From Cerioporus squamosus (taxonomy: Eukaryota > Basidiomycota > Agaricomycetes > Polyporales > Polyporaceae): 64,000 nucleotides of DNA. The DNA lies in assembly GCA_022592435.1 (NCBI GenBank), contig JABYQS010000055.1, positions 150,650 to 214,649 of the forward strand, written 5' to 3'. Of this stretch, positions 56,331 to 64,000 are shown piece after piece. Under the pieces are notes generated by a model. It was not told the origin of the DNA. It made no database searches and saw nothing but the letters and a program-made list of their open reading frames with translations. The position numbers were made by a program, and so were the translations under genes. Each line of letters starts with the position of its first letter. Within the stretch, counting starts at the first letter, position 1.

Positions 56331-58910
56331 TCTTGGTGCCTCGCTTGTGGGTCTGTCCATGCGACGGGCCTCCTGCAGGAGGCTCGCGTTTGTTCTTCCA
56401 TTTCTGTAGCACATGTCAGTAGAATAGGATTGCAATACATGTTGCGCACACCTTGCGCGCACCGTCGGATTTGAGTTCGGCGTAGAACTTGTTGAAGTCC
56501 TCGCGTGTGCCGCCGGTTTCCTTGTGCCACAACACAGCACACACCTCCCTAGATAAAGTGTATGTCAATAATTGCTCTGGCCCGCCGGACCAGCTCACTT
56601 TTGCGCGCTGTCTTCCTTTCGCACTGGCGGCCATGCCTCGGATGCCTTGGGTGTCTTTGGCTTCTTGACCTTGGGCGGTGGAACGGGGGCGATCCGCGCG
56701 GGCGGCAGCAATATCCTCGGCTGGTCGGACAGTATCGCGGTGCTGTGAGTATGATCGCAATGTCAGCATGGGCTCGGCAGGCGTGTGAAGCACTCACAAT
56801 GGATTTGCGACGCGAGTGCGTGCGGGCTGCGTCGTCGCTCCATCTGCGCAGACCATGTCGCCCAGAGTTCCTGCTGCCAGTTCCTTGGGTCGGCCCTCGG
56901 CATCCTCGGCACTGTGCGGGGTATCCAAGGGGGCAGGAGAAGCCACCGTCGGAGCATGGTGAGCTGGAGTGTCCAAGTCCAAGTCGCCAGCGCCAGCCAA
57001 ATCGCCAAGGTCGCCAGTACCAGCCGAGGTTGCCAAGTGCGTAGCAGTAGCAGCTGCCAGTGGTGTCGCCAGGGGCACGCGCGCAGGGTGGCTAGAGTCG
57101 CAAATGGCGTCCAAGTCAATTGCGTTGCCAATGGAGATCGGGATGTCCTGCAGACTGGTTGACCCAGGGGATTCAGTCGTCGTGCTTGAATCCAAAGGGG
57201 CGTCCAGGGGCGCTGTGGTACCAGAGACTGTGGTGTTGGCAGAGGCGGTCGACGTCGCTGAGATCAGTGCATTGCCCAAGGGTGTGTCGCTGACGAGCTT
57301 CGTGTTGTCGACCGAGGGGCCTGCAAGTCCAGAAGCCACAGTGTCACCGATGGGCACAGGAGCACTGTCGGGCAGGGGAAGGTACTCAAAGTCAAAGTCC
57401 TCGCGGGTTGGAACGGGCGTGAGAGAAACATCGAGTGTGGTGGTGTCGTGAGCGAGAATGTCGGACATCGTGCGCGCACGCTTCGCAGGGCCACCGGCTG
57501 GGTCAAATTCTTCATCCATGTTGCGTTTGGAGGATCCCGGGGGGTCCTCGTCATCGTCGGCGTCCGCCTTGATCGTGTAAGTTGCGGCATCTACACAGAT
57601 GCATGCAGTCAGCGAGTGCGGCCTTGGGTCGGAGACCATACCTAGTGACGCCGCCTTCTGGATGCTCCTCTTGATGCGGCGCTTGTCTAACTGCTTGTCG
57701 CGTTTGGCCTTCGCACGCAAGATCTCCTCGACGAGGAGAGCGTCGCTCACGGTGCGCGGGTCCACACTGGCGAGGAAGTTGGATCGCCACTGTGAGAAGC
57801 AGCCCTGAGCAAGGGCAGCGCTGTGCCAGCCGCCGTGGCAGAACCCGAGTTCTGGGGCCTTGCCTAGGATCAGACGTGTGAACTCGAGCTTGAATTGCGT
57901 TGACGCGGGCTTCCAGGTCTTCGGTAGGGCGGCGACGCCATGGTCACGCGCGTGGTCGCGCCAGATGCTATATGCGTAAGACCGTATCTCTTTTGCGCGT
58001 GTCGAATCGACTGGGGACCCATCTGGGTTAGTCAAGAACGTCTCGACCGTCTCACCATCCTCGAGGGCAGTGTGACCCTTGCGCTGCGTCTGACCTGCCT
58101 TGACGACCTTGTCTCGGCGGTTTTTCCACGCGTCGGGAAACCAGTAAGGATGCTACGGAGGTAGGTCAGCATGGTGACATGTTCCCAGTCAGGGACTCAC
58201 ATGCTCATGTCCCTTGTACTCGTATGTGACGATCTTGAACGTGCCATCTGGATTCATCGGCAGGTTAAATGCTTTGAGACGCTCATACGTGCTCTGGGTC
58301 CCAGCAAAGTGCGCCAGAGAGGCACTCTGCTGCTCGGGGTGAACGTGTTCGGTCGGGGGTGTTGCCTCATGGGCGATGCTCGGAGTTGACATAGCGACGG
58401 CCTCGAGGGGCATGGAGAGTGGGGGCATGCCCATGCTGTGAGCGTGTCAGCTGGGTATATGCGCCATAGCCACACCATACGTACTTGATCTGCGCACGTA
58501 GTATCGCATTCTCACGTAGCAGACGCTCGATATCGGCCTGTTGACCAGAGCTGACCGGCGCAAACAACTAGCGGGATCGTTGAGCAATGTCAGTGCGCGG
58601 AACACGGGGTAGGCGGACACACCTGGTTAATAAACTGAGTATTCTCCGGTTGTTGCTGCTGCATACCGCTCATGGAGGCCGTGGCCATTCCTGGGAACAT
58701 CTACATGGCCAATGTGGATAGGTACGTGATCCTAAAAGCCCGACAACAACTCACCTGGGTCAGTCCGGTGTGCCTGGCAGGCCACTGCTGTTGTTGATAA
58801 GCCATCGGAGAGACGGGCGGCGTCGGGAGGGGTCCCTGCAGACCGGTGTAGTCCGCATTCATCGTCGAAGCTGAGATCGATGTTGCGCCCGGGGTAGAGA
58901 TCGTCGCCAT
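56248..58910 (-). CDS. Uncharacterised multi-exon gene beside the transposase
   Basis: No family recognised. From ATG 58910 the protein has a Thr/Ser/Pro/Gln-rich start (MATISTPGATS, PPVSPMAYQQQQWP), a leucine-zipper-like helix (DIERLLRENAILRAQI), then FNLPMNPDGTFKIVTYEYKG, HPYWFPDAWKNRRDKVVKAG, a helical domain with IWRDHARDHGVAALPKTWKP and FCHGGWHSAALAQGCFSQW, a basic segment (KRDKQLDKRRIKRSIQKA), a long acidic/Ser/Thr-rich region, a Pro/Lys segment (APVPPPKVKKPKTPK), and VLWHKETGGTREDFNKFYAE with KWKNKRE. Every intron I tested is short, GT-AG and in phase, so the gene is under constraint or young. The last residues (EQAVEQAFEQ...) come from the GC repeat. It may be a DNA-binding partner of the nearby transposon or a host gene. 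Confidence 0.6.
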
Positions 58911-59169
58911 CTGTGAGAGCAACGTTGCTGGATCTTTGAGGGCGGTTGGCTGACCCGTCGGGTAGGCGTTTCGTCGGACTCGCGTGCTGACATAGCAGGC
59001 AGAGAGCTGCGAAGGTTCGAAGAGGATGTGTAGGCTCGGAGGATGGGTCGTGTTGTGGGAGCAAGAGGGTAACGCGACAAGGTAGGCGACACGGCGGTCG
59101 TCGCGTCGCTGTCACGTGGCCGTGGGCATTCACAGGCCGTCCGTGCACGGCGTACGCGCAAGTCTCTCA

Positions 59170-60240
59170 ATGTGCTTCTGCCACTGCGCGTCACACAACT
59201 CGACCTCCTCAACCTCAGGACGACTCGCGAGACAGGGAAGACTGCTGCGGGCGCTGCAAGCTACGACACACCACGGAGCGTCTGCAGAGGAAAATGGAGG
59301 AGGTCAGCGAACAGTCGCAGCAAGAGAGCGTATCACAGTAAGTCCTGCTCACCGGTCTCCCCCCTGCATCCCTCTCATCTCCGCAGGTTCCTTGCGCGCG
59401 AGGGACCTGCGCTTTTCTCCTGGGCAAGCGACTTCGAAGGAACCCCGAGTTTGCTGCAACGCTGGCCGCTCCTGTATGCGCCCAGCTCGCGCAGCGGTCC
59501 TTCCATCTCGCACAAGTTGCCCTCCGTGTAGCCTGGGGACTAGGTGGTCGGCCTGAACTTCAAGACGACAGGGAGACCGACTTTATCATGATCCGCCACG
59601 AGCTTGCGACTGCGTTCGAGGCGGTTGATGCAATCATCCCGAGGACGCGCGCCCATTCCTCTCCACGCCGGCCGCCGCTCTGCAGGCCACCTATCCTTGT
59701 CTCGCAAACCCCGCCGCCTCGTCCCTCCCGCTTGCTTCTGCAAACCCGGCACGACCTGTGCCACCAGTTATCTCGCCCTCTCCCAGCGCCGCGACCCAAT
59801 TGACGTCGCCACCATCACCTGCCCCCCGCAGCTCGCCGGCGCCGGTTGACGAGTACGGATCGGACTGGGTCTCCCCAGGTCAGATCATTCCCTCTCGCCC
59901 CTCCTCGTTGCCTCCCTCTGGGCCCCAGTCCCCGACGCCGATGCATCAGTCAGACAAAGTGCCAGTTCTCCGACTTCCGTCGCCATCCGCAGTTGATCAC
60001 CACCGTCTGGCCGGGCTCCTCGGCGAGGCTCTGCTTGGGCCCCTCTCCGACAAGGTCCTTGGCGACCCATTCCTCGATGCACTGGCCGATCGCGTCGCAG
60101 CCAAGCTGGGCCCTCGCGTCGACGTTGCGCTGGCCCATGCAATGGAGAAGTTGCGTCCTTTGAGCGCTGGAGAAGGGCGTGACATCGCTTGCGCATCCCC
60201 TGTGGTGGATGGCAGCGCAGCTTTGAAGAAACGCAAGTGC
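59170..60240 (+). CDS. Doubtful divergent gene, frame broken
   Basis: Low confidence. One frame gives a Cys/Arg patch and coiled coil (DCCGRCKLRHTTERLQRKME and EVSEQSQQES). A GTATCA or GTAAGT donor and an acceptor near 59390 could lead to FAATLAAPVCAQLAQRSFHL and ELQDDRETDFIMIRHELATA. The later frame, rich in Pro/Ser/Ala and ending FLDALADRVAAKLGPRVDVA and ALKKRKC, is reached only by a one-base shift near 59630. No start codon is clear and no domain is recognised. It may be a decayed second gene of the transposon next door. Confidence 0.3.
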
Positions 60241-60410
60241 AGTACGTCCTTCCGCACGCACCTATCCCCGTGTCAGTCACACTCAATTGGACTGCCCAGA
60301 TTAATACCGCTGTCCTCTGTCTGCAGTTCTCCCTAGCAAGTTGTCCGATTGTGTATTACTATGTCCTCTTGTCGCGCATGTCATGTAACCCATTGTACAT
60401 CATAATGAAA

Positions 60411-63400
60411 TCAATTTGTGTCCTCGTCCTCCTCCTCCTCGTTATCAGGTTCCATGTATCCCTGCAGTATACTGATCTCCATTCCAACCTTTTCGCCCAC
60501 ATAGAATCGCTGCTTCCGCAGATCGGCAGCGTCTGCGCGTCGTTCTTCTTCGGCAGTGAGGATCGACGGGAACATGGCAACCACGGAGGCAATGTCCGTG
60601 GCGTTGACAACGAGGCGTGCATCTGGTTGCGCCATGCATGCCATCAAGACACCGAATGTGGACTGGTACAGCGCAGCATCCCGTGCGGAGAACGGGGCAA
60701 GCATCACAAGGCCGAGTTCACGCCCATCGATGTTCATCTGGAAGAAATACTGGATTTCGGCATAGGTATCGTTTGCGAGCTGCAGCATGATATCAATCAG
60801 ATATGCGCATGCGTGCAATCACCCAAAGGACATACCCGGACCATCCGTGCGCGACGAGGTACTCTGCCAGCAGCCTCCCACTCGCACTCCTTCCATGCTG
60901 TCCTTGCAATCTGGCCTGTGGGGATCCGGAGACGAGCCCATTTCTTGAACCAGGGTACCCAAGCAGGATCAATGTGTCGGACGTTCTGTGTGTGGAAGAA
61001 AGCGTGAATGGCATTATGCTCAGATCGCAACTGCACTGCATGTGCAGACCGCTCTCGAGCGCGCATTAGTGTGTAACCATTCCCCAGGTCCACGGAGGAG
61101 GGTGGATCCCCAACCTGTCGCACAAGGACAGGGTACATTGCCAGGATGGCAATCTCCTATTTGAATATATTGCATGAATAATCTCACATGGTGTAGAGCA
61201 ACTAGCATACGCACCTGGACACGACGGACACAGCGCTGAGTGACAACTGCATATGGAAGCACATGCTGATGACACTCCCCAGTCACGTTCCCGATGAAGT
61301 TCTCCATACACCATTGGCAGTGTGTTGCCCAGAGCCGACATCATAGATCTCGGGGACCAGATGGACCAGGAGGTGGATGCCGGACGGATGAAGTGGAGAC
61401 GGCCAAGCGACGCTGGTAGAAAATAGGCCTCAACTCCTCGACAAACGCAACGAGGTGATCATGAGCAGGGGCGAGCTGTGTCACCTTGACAGAACGCTGC
61501 AATGCAACGCGCACACCAGCAACGAGTCGGCAGAAATTGATGAAGAACTTCTTGGGAAGGACATGGCGCAAGAGAGTAGGAAGGATTGTCCATGTGTACG
61601 TCATCCACTCCTCAGCCTTGTAACCGCTGTTGAGCTTGAGTGCAATGTTCCGAGGTGTGTGCCCAAATGAACCAGGGAGATAGCGGCCGTATCGCTTGAC
61701 GAGAAGGCCATGTGTCTGTCCATGCTTCAGGTTCGCGGAAGCAAGCCCAAGTCCAGGTGTCCTTGTTGTCATTCTTGTCACATACGATTGTTGCCCGCAG
61801 GAGGGAGATGTAGTGCTCCGGAATATTAAAAGCGAGCAGGTGCATGGATCAGAGGAAGACAGGTTGGAAGCGGCATGAACTTGCCTTCGAGGGCCCAGGA
61901 AGATAGATGGCTTGCCAAAGCCCGTCAGGCATCGCTCCTCCAGGTAATCCGCTTCATTGTGCACGGCTCGGATGCGTGCGATGGCCTCCCGGTATCGTGC
62001 ACGCCTCGTAGCCACATCCTCGGGAGCGACTCGGTAGTCGACATCATTGCCACCACCACGCCGACTGGTGTAGCTGTGGGGTTTCAACGCGGCAGGGTAA
62101 TACGTCGAGCCACCAGGTTTGCTGCGCCCTTCTTGCTTGCATCCTGTCCGACACCCAAGGAAGCCCTGATGACCGACACCACCGCTGAGAGGTACCAGGC
62201 CAGGAGTATCTGCAGTCCCAAACACCACATAAAGATTCTGACGCATGACATGCCTCTCGAGTGCATCCCAAACCATGAGTCCTTCACGTTGAATCGCAGA
62301 GATGTGATAGAATGTGGGGAAGAAGGAGTCCATGAGCTTGGGCTTGTTGGGGCCCCCAACAACGCCAGCAGGTAGTACAAACCGCTTCTTGTACCGGCAC
62401 TCGAAGACAACCCAGATGAGAAACCAGCAGTCTGAGCCCTTCGAAGCGTAGAGCTGAGCACCATCAATGGAGAGCATCAGGACCATGTCATCATCAGTGA
62501 TGTTCTTCGTCACGTCCACCGTCGAGGTAGAGACAGCCCTGGAACAAATCATTGATCTCGGTGATAGCCTCTGGATGCTCTAGCAACGCCGAGTGACCTC
62601 ACGGCGATGGCGCATGAGCCGGGCAGTGTCAGGGGAGCTCCGCAATACCTGAAGTTGCGGGCCCACAGGGAAGGTGGAGAACGTGCGACGAGCAACACGC
62701 TTGCCCTTGGCTAACTGAATAGGATCATAGCGGAGCTCCCTCTCAGGGCAGATGGGGCAGCGTCCAAGCTGGTCGAAGGGTCCCGTGTATGCAAGACAGC
62801 TGTTGGGACACATGTCGTGATGGATAGGCTCGATCCCTGTTACCCTCGCCAGGAGGCGCTTCACTCCCTCGTAGGACAGCACTCCTCCAGGGTGCGCCCT
62901 CATGAAAGCCCTGCGGTTGTCCTCATAGTTATCCTCAGATGCTGAGCCACGTGCGAAGTACATCTCCACTGCCATGAGCTCCAGCCGCTCGAGCTCAGAT
63001 GGGGGACGCGCAGGCGGATTACGCATGCGGAAGATCGCCTCACTCGACATGCCTGAGCGTTCGAGAGTGGCCTCCTGGATCTCCTCAACGAAATCCTGGC
63101 CCAGCTGGACATCGGGCAGCCGCGGAATGCGCGGTACACCCGCCTGTTCAGTGCGTCCCACTCGGGATTGTCATCCAGTGGCGATCGGGCACCTCATGCC
63201 GGTACAACGCCGCCCTGACTCGACGTGCAGCTCGTCGCAGCTCCTCCTGCGCGAGACGCTCAGCGCGGCGGGCCTCCTCTTGTGCGCGAGCCTGCTCCGG
63301 GGTCAGATTTGGCGGTGGAGGCGGAGGCGGAGGTGGCGGAGGTGGCAGTGGTGGCGGAGGCGGACGAGTGGTGACGGAGGTGGTCGTGGTGGTGACGGAG

Positions 63401-63982
63401 CGGACGAGGTGGTGACAGAGGCGGTCGTGGTGGCGATGGAGGCGGTCGAGGTGGCGATGGAGGCGGTCGATGGTGACAGAGGCGGACGTGGTGGCGAGGA
63501 GGCGGTGAGTGGTCAGAGGCGGCGAGGCGGTGACAGAGGCGGTCGCGGCGGTGACAGAGGCGGTCGCGGCGGTGACAGAGGACGAGGAGAAGATGGCGGC
63601 GGGACCTGCGAACGAAGAGAAGAACAATTAACATATTATCGTAGAGGTGCGTGACTGAACTCACCAAGGTGTAGCGGGATCGCTTGGGCGCACTCGGGCT
63701 TGTGGGTGGGCTCCCCGGTGGGCTGCGCACAGGAGCTGCCGACGCCCGGCCCGGTGCGACAGGCACTGGGGGAATGCGGACCTGAGACGACGTCCCGCTG
63801 CTCCCGCCAGCCACAGGTGCGGTGCGCGCAGGCTCGCGCGGCGCGGACGCGACGCCGGCATCCATTTCGCGAAACTGGCGGTGCTTGTGGTACACGCTTG
63901 CGGTGACTGGCTTGCTAACGCCGCCGCACTTCTGCTTGCAGTTGCATCGGTGCGTGTATTTGGGGTTTTGTTCCGGGTCCAT
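60411..63982 (-). pseudogene. Tnp2 / CACTA-type transposase, frameshifted
   Basis: Transposase_21 (Tnp2) family of CACTA-like DNA transposons. ATG 63982 starts a Cys-rich N-terminus (HRCNCKQKCGGVSKPVTASV), then a Pro/Arg-rich region, ARVTGIEPIHHDMCPNSCLA with YTGPFDQLGRCPIC, VLMLSIDGAQLYASKGSDCW (conserved core), VLPAGVVGGPNKPKLMDSFF, NIPEHYISLLRATIVCDKND, YLPGSFGHTPRN, MENFIGNVTGECHQHVLPYA, LGNGYTLMRARERSAH, KWARLRIPTGQIARTAWKE, and a C-terminus with YFFQMNIDGRELGLVMLAPF and an acidic tail, TGA at 60411. It is broken: a TAG and two opposite frame changes at about 62525-62582, and another excursion with a stop at about 61720-61880. Introns explain other joins but not these. The window end cuts off any terminal repeat on this side. 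Confidence 0.85.
63305..63595. repeat. GGTGGC/GGTGAC low-complexity tract
   Basis: Purine/GC-biased triplet repeats (GGTGGCGGAGG, GGCGGTCG...) within the N-terminal region of the transposase, giving Pro-rich or Arg-His-Asp-rich frames. Slippage here could add to the decay of the gene. Confidence 0.8.
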
Positions 63983-64000
63983 GGAGCGCTGCGGGATTGC

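Noticed and set aside
62999..63654. Gly/Val/Asp-rich plus-strand frame
   Set aside because: It is the antisense of the transposase N-terminal region and a triplet repeat; the minus strand has the real domain motifs.
1..64000. CRISPR arrays, bacterial operons or prophage
   Set aside because: No regularly spaced repeats with unique spacers and no prokaryotic gene layout; genes are intron-rich and fungal.

Overview
The window looks like genomic DNA from a filamentous basidiomycete, most likely an Agaricomycete. Genes are split by many short GT-AG introns of roughly 50-70 bp and are GC-rich, and the mobile DNA (a Tnp2/CACTA-type transposase, a copia gag fragment, TA-flanked inverted-repeat elements) is typical of mushroom-forming fungi. 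There is no operon structure, prophage, CRISPR array, rRNA or convincing canonical tRNA. Many open frames in the non-genic parts start at GTG or shadow GC-rich DNA, and I left them out. Exon joins were made by eye from splice sites, reading phase and family conservation.

Layout. 1-6115: no recognisable gene, a few small repeats. 6116-8557: bHLH transcription factor. 8558-15413: pyrimidine-rich 3' flank, then a long gene-poor stretch. 15414-16488: decayed APH-type phosphotransferase. 16573-19296: two divergent paralogues of an uncharacterised H...NCQxW family, separated by a foldback structure (17424-18238) built from two inverted tRNA-like units around a perfect palindrome. 20150-26135: tandem pair of secreted FAD-linked oxidases. 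26894-29175: cytochrome P450 with a 14-nt microexon. 29502-31406: RUS/DUF647 protein.

33655-53071 contains local duplications. The 3' relic of a histidine protein methyltransferase (HPM1-like) gene lies before a GRE2-like reductase at 34808, and the full HPM1-like gene plus a second GRE2-like reductase recur in the same order at 49139-53071. Both reductases keep a GC-AG intron at the same position. Between them lie a thioredoxin-TPR fusion, a nest of small transposons in a copia gag fragment, an N-truncated aldo/keto reductase relic, a glutathione S-transferase with an apparent frameshift, a DUF255/SSP411-type gene, and a second aldo/keto reductase that lacks the stretch carrying three catalytic residues.

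53403-63982: an F-box/LRR gene, the tail of a second F-box gene beside a truncated transposon copy, GC-rich simple repeats, an intact multi-exon gene of unknown family (56248-58910), a doubtful divergent gene, and a frameshifted Tnp2 transposase. Many of the genes are oxidoreductases or detoxification enzymes (FAD oxidases, P450, GRE2-like, AKR, GST, thioredoxin). Nothing in the sequence proves a single pathway. The clearest theme is local duplication followed by decay, with transposons at the break points.
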